In this document: positions 54,531 to 63,985 of the stretch, one piece after another | Position numbering within the stretch: the stretch's first letter is position 1 | Layout: each line of letters begins with the position of its first letter | NCBI GenBank assembly: GCA_021186555.1 | Contig: JAJKFL010000042.1 | Location: 9,091,781-9,155,780 of the forward strand | DNA length: 64,000 nt | Reading direction: 5' to 3' | From: Reticulitermes speratus | Taxonomy: Eukaryota > Arthropoda > Insecta > Blattodea > Rhinotermitidae | Position numbers and translations under genes: made by a program | Notes under the pieces: model-generated | The model's database searches: none | What the model was told of the DNA's origin: nothing | Seen by the model: only the letters and a program-made list of their open reading frames with translations

Positions 54531-54715
54531 CCGCTCTACCACGTGCAGTCCCCTGTTAACGCGAGACTCGCGGAATTGAATACTTTACAGCCGGCGGCTA
54601 CATGGGTCGCTATTCAGAAAATGACGTCGTCCGCTCTACCGCGCTCAGTCCTGTATTAACGCGGGACTGGATACTGCAGAGCGGTTGGCTTCAAATGTCG
54701 CTATTCAGCGATGCA
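54531..54715. repeat. Two-copy direct duplication, about 100 bp
   Basis: GTCCGCTCTACCACGTGCAG at 54531 and GTCCGCTCTACCGCGCTCAG at 54629 each continue with CCTGT(A/T)AACGCG(G/A)GACT, an ACAGCCGG/AGAGCGGTTGGC segment and GTCGCTATTCAG. The copies have diverged by small deletions. Relatively GC-rich for this region. Confidence 0.75.
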
Positions 54716-54994
54716 GCTCTGAGGTGGTTCCCCTTTAAGCTGTAAACCCTTTAGATATTATATACGTATTATTTGAATGTAATAGTGTAAATTCGTAGCA
54801 ATAATTTCCATAGATGGATGCCATAACGCGCCACATAAGAAACAAATCTGAATATACGTGTATTTACAGTGCCGTGGTTGGAATGATATTCTAAGTAACA
54901 AGCGTGATTAAAATGTAATAGGATAAACACATGTGAAGGTTTGTTGTTGCTTAGAAAGTAAAGCTAATAAAGGTGATTTTACACTGTAACCTGT

Positions 54995-55312
54995 CCTGAT
55001 GAAGAAGTATTACATAAAGTCAAGGAGAAGAGGAATATCCTACATACAATAAAAATAAGAACGGCTAACTGGATTGGTCACATCTTACGTAGAAACTGCC
55101 TTCTAAAACACGTGATTGAAGGAAAGTTAGAAGAAAGGATAGAAATGACGGGAAGACGAGGGAGAAGACGTAAGCAGCTGCTGGTTGACCTTAAGGAAAA
55201 GAGAAGATACTGGAAATTGAAAGAGGAAGCACTAGATCGCACCTTGTGGAGATCTCGCTTTGGAAGAGGCTACGGACCTGTCGTAAGACAGACTACAGAA
55301 TGAATGAATGAA
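54995..55312 (+). pseudogene. LINE-1 C-terminal fragment with true terminus
   Basis: ANWIGHILRRNCLLKHVIEG, EERIEMTGRRGRRRKQLLVD, KEKRRYWKLKEEALDRTLWR, SRFGRGYGPVVRQTTE-stop at 55303 and the ATGAATGAATGAACGA 3' end. Open from 55112; upstream one-base changes break it. Retrotransposon tail only. Confidence 0.85.
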
Positions 55313-55319
55313 CGAACCT

Positions 55320-55562
55320 GTCCTGAAGGCACAGAGGGGGAGTAGAGGTATAGGTCTACACTTTCTTTAACCTCGGCGCTAAATGGGAGTTAGTGGCTGG
55401 TTAACGCCACACCTCAGCCGCTTTAACCCCAGGAATGACCTAGTATGCATTGTATAGGAGGCTTGGTGATCGCCAAGGCCGGTCTGACGGGTGCGACAAA
55501 TCTCGCCCCACTGGGATTTGATCCCTGGACCGTCCAGCATGTAGCTAGTCGAGCAAACTTGA
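55320..55562 (-). mobile_element. SINE-C, reverse, uninterrupted
   Basis: ACCTCGGCGCTAAATGGGAG, CCTCAGCCGCTTTAACCCC, GGAGGCTTGGTGATCGCC, GGTCTGACGGGTGCGAC, GATTTGATCCCTGGACCG (B box reversed). This copy shows the pre-array state of the 46340 minisatellite. Confidence 0.8.
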
Positions 55563-55611
55563 ACTGCACTGAACGTGATAGTAACAATAATTCTTAAAAA
55601 TATTGTTTTTT

Positions 55612-56100
55612 AGGCGCATTCGCAAAATTGCGAAAAGCCGCTATTAGCATCGTCATATGTCTGTCCGTCTGTCCGCATGGAACAACTCGGCTCCCATTGG
55701 ACGGAATTTCATGAAACTTGAAATTTGAATATTTTTTCGAAAATTTAGTGGGAAAATTTAGGATTCATTAAAATCTGGCAAGATTAGCGGGTACTTTACA
55801 TGAAGACCTATGTACATTTATGATCATATCTCGCTCAATTCTTCTTAGAATGATAAATATTTCAGACAAAATTGTAGAGAAAATCAAAACACATATTTTA
55901 TGTTTAATAAATATTTTTCAATACTCGTGCCATTTATGAGATAATGTGGAAAAATATGCTAGAGCCATACATGCCACAGATGACAATATAATACGGCGCA
56001 TGCGCTTTGCGTGCTGGATAACTAAGGCTACAGACACACACTCAGAATATGTAATGCTTATTTCTTTTCCACGGCTACAATGGTTACGCGAACGTGCCCC
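55612..56100 (+). mobile_element. MITE-2, full copy
   Basis: TTTAGGCGCATTCGCAAAAT to TTACGCGAACGTGCCCC. Same internal landmarks as 52409 (TGTCTGTCCGTC, CGGCGCATGCGCTTTGCGTG, CTGGATAACTAAGGCTACAG). Confidence 0.85.
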
Positions 56101-56139
56101 AATATTACATTATACGTACGTTGCTTGTCTTGTTATTCA

Positions 56140-57280
56140 ATTCCGTAAAAACATGTCATTTCAGAGGAGTAAAAGGGAAGGAAGTCGACTCTAGTGGAAC
56201 GAAGCTTCGAACTGTTTGTCACCGTGCTTTTGATTCGCTTTGTGATGACGTAATCAGAAATAACTTGACAGGTGTGATATGGTGTTTTTACGGCGATGGA
56301 AAGCGAGATTGTGGTCTTCTCGGATACAACAACCGCTGCTCCATCTAGCTGTATGGTGCAGACGGAGAAAGCAGGTTGCTCCGAAACGTTGCTAATAGCT
56401 TATATTACTGCGCAATATTTTAAAGCATAACAATGCGATTTTATGTTAATTTTTTTATATTTTATTTGCTTGAAGCTGCTTACAGTATTACTTTGAAGTA
56501 CGTCCATACTCAAGGGGCTTAGATACCGTACAGCAAGATTAAGCAAAGCAACGGGGGCCCACGAGCCCATCCCAATAAATTATATTTTTAGGCTAACTGA
56601 ATAGTGATCATAAATCGATTGAATGCGAAATTATTTGCGAGATCTACACTTCTCGCAAAGCGCTTCAGTGCTACGAGCCTTTTTATTTATGTGTATTTAA
56701 AAATTTTGCTTTTTGCAGACAAGTATGGAAAATTAAAAAAAATTAATGGGGCACAAAATATTTTTAAAGACTAGAAGAGGGAAGTCAAAGAATTGCCAGT
56801 ATTTGATAAGTTTGTTATAAAAATTAAATATATTGAAAAGTTTTATTGAAAAACCAGGTCTAATAACAACAGTTTTATTAAAAATTTCCACGTATGTCAT
56901 TAATTTGATAGGGCTGAAGGCTACACTTTGCACAGGGGCTCAAAAATCTCAGCTATGCCACTGCCTATTCTAGTAAGGTTTTGAGTAGTGAATGTTTTCT
57001 TAATATCTAAAAATTAATTGGCTCTGTCTGGCACAAGACCTGCTCAGTCCTCATCTTGAATGTCTATTATAATCCAGCAGAACTTCGTGTTAACAGAGGT
57101 AAAACTACGAGATGGATGTAATAATTTGATAGCAATTGTTTGTCCCTCCTGTGACCTGAAAAGCAAAGCTTATAATAAATAGAAATCTTTTCAACATAAT
57201 GGTTCGTATTTGTTTGAAACTTGGGTCATCATCCACGGAGAAATAACGCAAGTTCAAGATGTATTTTTATAACCATTGTA
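56140..57280. other. No gene; a ribozyme-like relic
   Basis: At 56355-56400 AGACGGAG-AAAGCAGGUUG-CUCC-GAAAC-GUUG-CUA is a family-F-like motif lacking CUGA. The remainder is AT-rich. Confidence 0.4.
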
Positions 57281-57284
57281 GTAA

Positions 57285-57596
57285 AGGTAAAGGTAAAGCA
57301 ATCCCATTAGAGACCTGGACAGGCCCTTAGGGTTCCAGGAGGTTGAGGCTCACAGATTTCTAAACAATCGGCACATGAAGGTGGTAAGGTTGTCAGCCCT
57401 ACGCACCGGCCGCCTTTACCCCCCTGGAAATACTCCTGGTACTCATTTCTGTTAGAGGCTGAGTCGACCTCAGGGCCATAGTGCGACCGAAAGGATTATG
57501 TCAATGAAAAATTCCAATGACACCATCGGAAATCGAACCCGCGACCTTCCGGCTTGTAGCGCAGTGCTTCAACCGACTGCGCCACCGCGTGCCCCA
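57285..57596 (-). mobile_element. SINE-D, full copy, reverse
   Basis: Head GGGGCACGCGGTGGCGCAGT (A box), GAAGGTCGCGGGTTCGATTT (B box), CCGATGGTGTCATTGG, body TTTCGGTCGCACTATGGCCC, CCACCTTCATGTGCCGATTG, tail GGATTGCTTTACCTTTACC (minus strand). CATAACCATTGTAGTA beside the head (57595) and TATAACCATTGTAGTA at 57269 form a target duplication of about 15 bp. Confidence 0.93.
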
Positions 57597-57714
57597 TAAC
57601 CATTGTAGTACACTCTTATAATTATTGCACGGTGCATTAGAGCATTATGAATACAATAAAATCGATGAAATATGAGATCTTCATTCTTCTGACATGTTAA
57701 GCAGTGTAGATTGT

Positions 57715-58200
57715 TAGTTACCGACGTTTCGGTATAGGTTTTCCCGAAACGTCTATACGAAATATGTTTGAGAACAAAATGCTAGGTAGAATATTTGGAC
57801 CTAACGGAAATTACGTCACAGGAAGATGGAGAAAAGTGTGCAAAGAAAAACCTCGCCATTTTATCCTTCTCACAATACTACTGGGTTCAAAAATTAAGGA
57901 GAATGACGCAGCATGTATTTGGAAGATAAAATCGGCCTCTACGAAATTTTGGGCGGAAAATTAAAAGGAATGAGGCCGCTTGAGTGGCGTAATTGCAGAT
58001 AGGAAGATAACATTAAAATAGAACTTATATAAGTAATGTATAAAGTTGTGGATTGGATTCAGCTGACTGATTGTGTTCAGTGATGGGCTGTTGTGAACAC
58101 GGTAAATGACCTTAGGGGGTCCATGAAAGGAGGAAAACTTTCTCGGCCAGCTGATTAAACATGAAACTTCTGTAGAAAGGTTATGTTCTGTGGATTTATT
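57715..58200 (+). pseudogene. LINE-2 fragment next to a family-F relic
   Basis: GTTACCGACGTTTCGG and CCCGAAACGTCTATACG (57717-57758) are a collapsed family-F centre. The LINE follows immediately: MFENKMLGRIFGPNGNYVTG, RWRKVCKEKPRH, then broken frames with RPLEWRN, EDNIKIEL, DWIQLTD and AVVNTVNDL before the LINE-2 3' UTR (GGAAAACTTTCTCGGCCAGC). The FENKVLRRIFGPKRDEVTGG..WRKLHNEEL box is typical of this LINE tail. Confidence 0.7.
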
Positions 58201-58980
58201 TCTATTGCTCCTGAATTCAGCTTGTATTTGTATAGCTTAGAACTTCCTCTTCCGAGATTTATGGAGGAGCCTCAGTTCTAATGCAGTTAAAAGTATTTTG
58301 TCCACATTTTCGAGAGAGACAGAGTGACTAGATATTTTTTCTTCCCTTTGAAATGAATGGCTGTGGATTAAGTGATTGCTTTCTAACAAATGGTTTGCTA
58401 CTGCTACGAGATCTTTTCCTTTTTATCCTTTTTACATTTTTCCTATCCTTTAAAAAGTCTCTGAGCTGAGAGAACTGAATCATCAGTTTCTGTGTTCTGC
58501 CTGGAGTTACGCAACAGACTGAATTGCTTTGGGGCTTTGCCCTTATTCGCTTTAAGCAGGCCCAGCCCCTAATTGATGACGACTCGGAACTTTTCTGACC
58601 AAGCGAACAGTAACGAGATGTGCAAAGATAATCATGTCAACTCAATGGAGAACAATTCCTATAAACAGACGGTTGTTGGAAAGTTACCTCATGTAATTAC
58701 AGTTTCCAATTCCGTCATTTAACTAAATAGTAATTGTGTTGTTACACTTTGGGATGTCTAATGTTGTTTAATATATACACGATTTATACGTACAGAGGGT
58801 CTGTGTCGAAAATACAGGGTGTTTCTGGTAATGAATTTAATGCCAACTTTGTTATTCAATACCAAACTTCACTGCTTGTGATTAGTGCCTCTAACTGTAT
58901 TTTATAAATTTTATTGCTTCCTCTTAAACCACTTTAAAGTCTGGAATTTATCTAAATAATATTTAAAAATATGATTGGAG
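58201..58980. other. No gene; solo terminal-repeat-like site
   Basis: AATACAGGGTGTTTCTGGTA at 58812 resembles one mariner-type end; similar solo ends lie at 10760 and 18218. Nothing else. Confidence 0.4.
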
Positions 58981-58984
58981 GCCG

Positions 58985-59272
58985 GAAGAGAGTAGTCGGT
59001 GTTGCAACCCGTCACGGGCTCGATGGTCCGGGTTTCAAATCCCGGCAAGGACAAGAGATTTTCTCATCTCCGGAATTGTTCAGATCTGCTGTTGGGAACC
59101 ACCCAGCCTCTTGCTTATTCGGTATCGGGTTTATTTCCCGGCGATAAAGCGGCCGTGGCGTGAAGTTGATCACTCCCACCTAGCGCAAAGGTCAAGCATG
59201 AGTACAGCTGTGCCTCTATTTCCGTATTGCCTTCATGGCATGGACAGGGACAACTTTACCTTTACCATTTAT
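58985..59272 (+). mobile_element. SINE-C copy
   Basis: Head GTAGTCGGTGTTGCAACCCG, B box CCGGGTTTCAAATCCCGGCA, then CAAGAGATTTTCTCATCTCC, CCCAGCCTCTTGC, AAGCGGCCGTGGCGTGAAGT, tail GCCTTCATGGCATGGACAGG and CAACTTTACCTTTACC. Confidence 0.82.
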
Positions 59273-59809
59273 CTCACTTAAAATGCACTGCTTAACAAGT
59301 ACAAAGACAAATATATTAATGCTGTTAAGGAAATAACAGCTATTTATTGTTAGATTTTTAAAACACATACGTAGACACATTCTGTGGGAAAAATGTCGAG
59401 TATTTTTAACGTTAAAATAGTAGGTAGTACACGAACAGTCACTGTGTCCCATTTTGATATCTCTGTCTGTTACAAACCCGTACTTTGCATGGAGCTTAAG
59501 CAAGACATAATTTTTCCATAAGAATTTTCTTCTGTTGAAATGTTAATATGTAGACATGAAAACATATATATATATGTTTGTACAAGTGAAACTGATGGTG
59601 GACAAAATGAATGAGACTGGGAAACGACGTTAGAAAGACAAATATTTCATCATTCTCCATTGTAACACAACAACATATAGTGTCCCTTTAGAGTCTGATG
59701 TGGTGTATAGACAAATAGCTTGTTTTTTTCTTCCACGGTAACACATGTTCTGGGATTCACTTACTTAACCAACGATTGCAGTATAATAATTAATTTATCT
59801 CTCACTAGT

Positions 59810-59853
59810 ACCCTACATATGTTTCGGCCCCATTGTGGCCATAATCAGGGGTA
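59810..59853 (-). ncRNA. Hammerhead-like motif, G8 mutated (left arm)
   Basis: Minus strand: UACCC, CUGAUUA (G8 changed to U), U, GGCC-ACAAUGG-GGCC, GAAAC-AUAU-GUA, GGGUA. Identical to the right-arm motif except for this one base, which is essential in known hammerheads. Confidence 0.7.
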
Positions 59854-59933
59854 ACATATTATATATACACTTCACTTTACACTGTCCAATTTGGCATCGT
59901 CAACTCATCAAGTGAAGTGTATATATAATATGT

Positions 59934-59978
59934 TACCCCTGATGATGGCCACAATGGGGCCGAAACATATGTAGGGTA
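59934..59978 (+). ncRNA. Hammerhead ribozyme candidate, intact, best stem I
   Basis: Stem I UACCC (59934-59938) with GGGUA (59974-59978), core CUGAUGA (59939-59945), extra U (59946), stem II GGCC (59947-59950) with GGCC (59958-59961), GAAA (59962-59965), C15.2, loop AUAU, G16.2-U16.1, A17 (59973). Predicted cleavage between 59973 and 59974. All invariant bases match the textbook type I hammerhead; the extra U is the only departure. CAUAUG in stem III is self-complementary and could let two ribozymes pair. Confidence 0.78.
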
Positions 59979-60447
59979 CTAGTGAGAGATAAATTAATTA
60001 TAATAGTGCAATCGTTGGTTGAGTGAGTGAATACTAATACTAAGATGCACGGTGAACAAAAAGTAAAAAACATGTTCTGGGAATTTTGTACCGCATTGTA
60101 GTGGGAGGTGTCACAGACTTTCGGTGAAACGTGCTGCCTCGTAAACATCAGAAAGCACCACTGCGACACGATGCAAGAATCCCAAAAGAAGGTCAGCATG
60201 TATTACATAATGACTTTGTAATTTTTCTCTCGGTTTTCTGCCTCGTTCCTATTTTTGTCCTACTGCATACCTAACAGAGAACACACACACACACTATTAT
60301 GAATTTAATTACTACTGTTGTCACGTTGTGCGGCTGTCAACGCGATTTGCACGCGTTGCTGCAGGAATTTTTGGTGTAATGCCTCATTACCTACGTTCGT
60401 TTCAATTAGCATACACGAGTAAACTTTAATTCCTTAATGAGGGTTTT

Positions 60448-60732
60448 TTTTAAGTGAAGGGCCCCGCAGCAGATGTTATGGACGCACCGCAGCCTGAAGG
60501 CTTATTGTGCAACCCTGTGATGAAGATGAATAAGATGATGATTTTTTTTTATTTTTCCAGTTTAATGGAGCACCGGTGGAATGAAATTGACAGGCGAAAA
60601 CCGAAGTACTCGGAGAGAAGCCAGTCCCAGTGCCTTTTGTCCAGTACAAATCCCACATGAACTGACCCGGGATCGAACCCGGGCCTCCGCAGTGACAGGC
60701 CGGCGACTAACCGCCTGAGCCATGGCATGGAC
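60448..60732 (-). mobile_element. SINE-E, reverse, 13-bp duplication
   Basis: Head TCCATGCCATGGCTCAGGCG, B box CCCGGGTTCGATCCCGGGTC (minus strand), body and tail GCTGCGGGGCCCTTCACTT. TAATGAGGGTTTT is duplicated at 60435-60447 and 60733-60745. Confidence 0.94.
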
Positions 60733-60745
60733 TAATGAGGGTTTT

Positions 60746-61625
60746 ATTATTCCTTAAAGTTTTAGAACCTGTGTGTTTATGTATGTATGTAACGTATGTA
60801 TATATTTGTATAGCCATATCCGAAAGAAGAATGGGTATTTTTGCTCGTGTCTCTATACAAGAATATTCAACAATTTGGTTAGCAAGACCCCTACATTGTA
60901 ATTAACGATTAGTTGACCATTAACAAGTACCTTTGAATTTCTTCTAGTTGCACTGTTATGTAAAAAGAGAGCAGTGTTTTTTCGCCTTCAGCAATTCCTT
61001 CCAAATTCAAGCAACCATTATTCCAAAAATGAAATTAAAATGACCACACAAAAGGTGAAATAAAGTAATATTCCAGGGCATGTCTCTCTGTTCTTTCACT
61101 CTATTCAAATCTCATAGACCGTGTTATATTTTTTTACGAAAAAGAAATCCAATTACCTTTAACAACACAAAGGGGAACTCAAGTTACTATAAAAAAAAAT
61201 TCCTTTCCCCATTCTGCACATATCAGTTTGTCGTGAAGGGAATGTGCCCTGTCGATTTTCATTGCGTTGTGCGTAAGCAGTGTGATGTTGGATTTGTTGC
61301 TGGCACACACAGCTGTCAAAAGTTGATTCCTGGTGAGTATACTGGCCGCTGCTTGACGGATTTTTTGTGAGCATTGCTTCTCTGAAATACCTCTCTTTCC
61401 TCTTGCCGCTTCACCTTAGTTTCACCAGTCATAAACTTCTTCCTCACTACTGCGTGAAAATAAAAATCTCTAAAGGTCAAATTTACCTCTTCTTACATTT
61501 TCTGTGCCCCTGTCACCACGCCATATCTAGTTCTCTTGGTGCAAACGCGGAAATGACGTCATGATGTGAACAGATGTGTGTGTGTGTGTGTGTTAAATCA
61601 AGCGTCGTGGAGAACCGACAAGTTG
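60746..61625. other. No gene; (TG)n microsatellite
   Basis: A TG repeat at 61572-61593. Open frames at 61080-61374 on both strands have no recognised domain. Confidence 0.4.
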
Positions 61626-61629
61626 TGGT

Positions 61630-62660
61630 CCTCTAAGTTGGTCGTTGGACGCTGGGGATAAACTCCTCACCTAAAAAACTTAGCGTGTTATGGAATGTTA
61701 CACAAGGCTCAGCGTGTTATGGAATGTTACACAAGGCTCAGCGTTTATGGAATGTTACACAAGGCTCAGCGTGTATGGAATGTTACACAAGGCTCAGCGT
61801 GTTATGGAATGTTACACAAGGCTCAGCGTGTTATGGAATGTTACACAAGGCTCAGCGTGTTATGGAATGTTACACAAGGCTCAGCGTGTTATGGAATGTT
61901 ACACAGCATAGCGCTCGCTATGGTTAGCATGTATGAATGTTCACAAGGCTCAGGTGTTATGGAATGTTACACAAGGCTCAGCGTGTTATGGAATGTTACA
62001 CAAGGCTCAGCGTGTTATGGAATGTTACACAAGGCTCAGCGTGTTATGGAATGTTACACAAGCTTAGCGTGTTATGAATGTTACACAGGTCAGCGTGTTA
62101 TGGAATGTTACACAAGGCTCAGCGTGTATGGAATGTGCACAACTCAGCGTGCTATGGAATGTTACACAAGGCTCAGCGTGCTATGGAATGTTACACAAGG
62201 CTCAGCGTGCTATGGAATGTTGCACAAGACTCAGCGTGTTATGGAATGTTACACAAGGCTCAGCGTGTTGTGGAATGTTACACAAGGCTCAGCGTGTTAT
62301 GGAATGTTACACAAGGCTCAGCGTGCTATGGAATGTTACAGAAGGCTCAGCGTGTTATGGAATGTTGCACAAGACTCAGCGTGCTGTGGAATGTTGCACA
62401 AGACTCAGCGTGCTATGGAATGTTACACAAGGCTCAGCGTGCTATGGAATGTTACACAAGGCTCAGCGTGTTATGGAATGTTACACAAGGCTCAGCGTGC
62501 TATGGAATGTTACAGAAGGCTCAGCGTGCTATGGAATGTTGCACAAAGCCTCTGTCTTGGCGGATTTTTGTAATGACCTAAGCAAAGGAAAATAACCCTA
62601 AATTCGAAATAATTTTCAAGAAAGCTGGAAGGTTGTGGATTAGTTGCAGATGACTCAGAA
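61630..62660 (+). mobile_element. Dispersed repeat expanded by a 29-bp array
   Basis: Left flank AACTCCTCACCTAAAAAACT matches 36448 (ACTCCTCACCTAAAAAAATT); right flank CACAAAGCCTCTGTCTTGG corresponds to CAAAGCCTCGGACCTGG there. Between them, instead of about 30 bp, lie some 30 tandem units. Confidence 0.75.
61683..62552. repeat. 29-bp tandem array, about 30 units
   Basis: Unit GCGTGTTATGGAATGTTACA plus CAAGGCTCA, period 29. One disordered patch at 61905-61950 and several units with single-base losses at 61740-62145. Later units share CTATGG or TTGCACAAGAC variants in blocks. None of the plus-strand frames has a stop in the unit, so all three frames are open for long distances (up to 292 codons); these are not genes. 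Confidence 0.96.
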
Positions 62661-62689
62661 TAAGAAACAGTGAAGGGCTCTTGACTGGA

Positions 62690-62950
62690 TGACCGACGTA
62701 TCGTATTTCGATTCCAGGCAAGGGCAAAAGATTTTCTTCTTTTCTTAAACGTCCCCACTGGGCCTGGGGCCCACCCAGCCTCCTATTGAATGGGTAACAG
62801 AGGATCTTTTCGCCGGGAATAAAGCGGCCGGAACCTGAAGATGTCCACTTATCTCAAACTAATGCTAAGGTTAAGAAGTAGTGGAGATGCACCTCCACTC
62901 CTCCCTACGTCTTCACGACGTGCAATGGGATAACTTTACCTTTATCTTTA
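62690..62950 (+). mobile_element. SINE-C copy
   Basis: CGTATTTCGATTCCAGGCAA (B box), GGGCAAAAGATTTTCTTC, CCCACCCAGCCTCCTATTGA, GGAATAAAGCGGCCGGAACC, tail ACGTCTTCACGACGTGCAAT and AACTTTACCTTTATC. Confidence 0.8.
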
Positions 62951-63570
62951 CATTTTTGCGTCTTTGAAATAAGGTGACGTAGCAGCCTTCGTTACACCCA
63001 AACAGAAAATACGAGTCCTGCACTTCAAGAACTTAATGATTTGTAACCCCAGAGTAGCATAACGAAGCGTGATGTTTGTGTTTAAGTTTTCCCCAACTTC
63101 GCTTCAAAACCTGAAGACAGCTTTCCCTTAAGCTGCAGAAACTCTTAGTAGGCAGTTACTTTGCGGTGGTTGTAATCCTTGTTAAGGACTGGATAATGCT
63201 TCTAAGGGCAAGCTTGAGATCATTAAATGTGTATGAGAATCAGATTATGGATATTCGGAAACTTTTGCCCTGCGCCTATTCCTTCAGCGATCAGCAGGCA
63301 CGGTTCATTATTAAACTTTCAACCATTTGTGCAGTGTCAGGCTCATCTCAGTTCTGTTTAGCCTAGTTTTCTTCCTAACAACATAGAAAGTTTGTGGAGG
63401 GCGTCGGGCTTTTGGCGCGTTCGCCTTGCTGTTGTCCTCAAATTTCACGAATAAACTCAAAAACATTGACAATGCGATATTCTATAGAGTCTAAGACAGC
63501 AGTGGCGCAGGAGATTTAAATCCGTAGTTAGCTTACAGTTTTAAATAGGAAATTCTTGAACTACTGAAAC
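62951..63570. other. No gene recognised
   Basis: Unique AT-rich sequence, no exon supported. Confidence 0.4.
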
Positions 63571-63670
63571 CAGGTATACGGAGTTTTATATTATACGTAC
63601 CGTGCATTCTGTCATAAGTTGTAGTCAAAGGAACCAATGCACTACAATCACTAACACAGTATATATTGTA

Positions 63671-63714
63671 CCTCCTACATATGTTTCGGCAACCAAGTTG
63701 CCATCCTCAGAGGG
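63671..63714 (-). ncRNA. Hammerhead candidate, core intact, stem I damaged
   Basis: Minus strand: CCCU, core CUGAGGA (63710-63704), U, stem II GGCAAC-UUG-GUUGCC, GAAAC-AUAU-GUA, GGAGG. Stem I has only scattered pairs, so activity is doubtful although the core is complete. Confidence 0.6.
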
Positions 63715-63735
63715 CAGACCATCATTCTTTGGTCC

Positions 63736-63780
63736 GCCCCCTGAGGATGGCAACTTGGTTGCCGAAACATATGTAGGGGT
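63736..63780 (+). ncRNA. Hammerhead ribozyme candidate, intact
   Basis: Stem I GCCCC (63736-63740) with GGGGU (63776-63780; four G-C pairs plus G-U), core CUGAGGA (63741-63747), extra U, stem II GGCAAC (63749-63754) with GUUGCC (63758-63763), GAAAC-AUAU-GUA (63764-63775). Predicted cleavage after 63775. N7 is G, which the CUGANGA consensus allows. Confidence 0.75.
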
Positions 63781-63929
63781 TGCAATATATATACTTTGTT
63801 AGTGATTGTAGTGCATTGGTTGGTTTGACTATAGCTCAGGCATATGGAAGTTTATGTGAAGACAGGTAATGAAAATACACTTATAACGTTTACTTGAATT
63901 AGGCTACTTATTTTTGGTTCCATGACAAA

Positions 63930-63985
63930 AGCCCACACGACGAAAGCCCACACGACAATTGCGCACAGATAAAACCCCACTGTCA
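63930..63985. repeat. Short tandem at the window edge
   Basis: GACAAAAGCCCACAC, GACGAAAGCCCACAC and GACAATTGCGCACAG are three successive 15-bp units. The array may continue past the window end. Confidence 0.6.

Larger units (their letters stand above)
59756..60068 (+). mobile_element. Foldback element with hammerhead, 13-bp duplication
   Basis: ACATGTTCTGGGA is duplicated at 59743-59755 and 60069-60081. Arms: TTCACTTACTTAACCAACGA TTGCA on the left, its reverse CAATCGTTGGTTGAGTGAGT GAA on the right. The one-sided tail is TACTAAGATGCACGGTGAAC AAAAAGTAAAAA. Both arms hold the ribozyme motif; the right one is intact. The centre is an AAGTGAAGTGTATATATAAT duplication in inverted form around 59885. 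Confidence 0.93.
63590..63836 (-). mobile_element. Foldback element with two hammerheads, reversed
   Basis: The tail box lies at the left (TACCGTGCATTC, reverse of GAATGCACGGTA). Arms: GTAGTCAAAGGAACCAATGC AC and GTGCATTGGTTGGTTTGACT AT. CAGGTATACGGAGTTTTA (63571) and CAGGCATATGGAAGTTTA (63837) may be a decayed target duplication (about 14 of 18). The two motifs face each other across a spacer of only 20-25 bp, so the whole element is close to a single long hairpin. Confidence 0.82.

Noticed and set aside
61695-62573. 292-codon open frame
   Set aside because: The 29-bp array lacks stops in all plus frames, so length has no meaning here.
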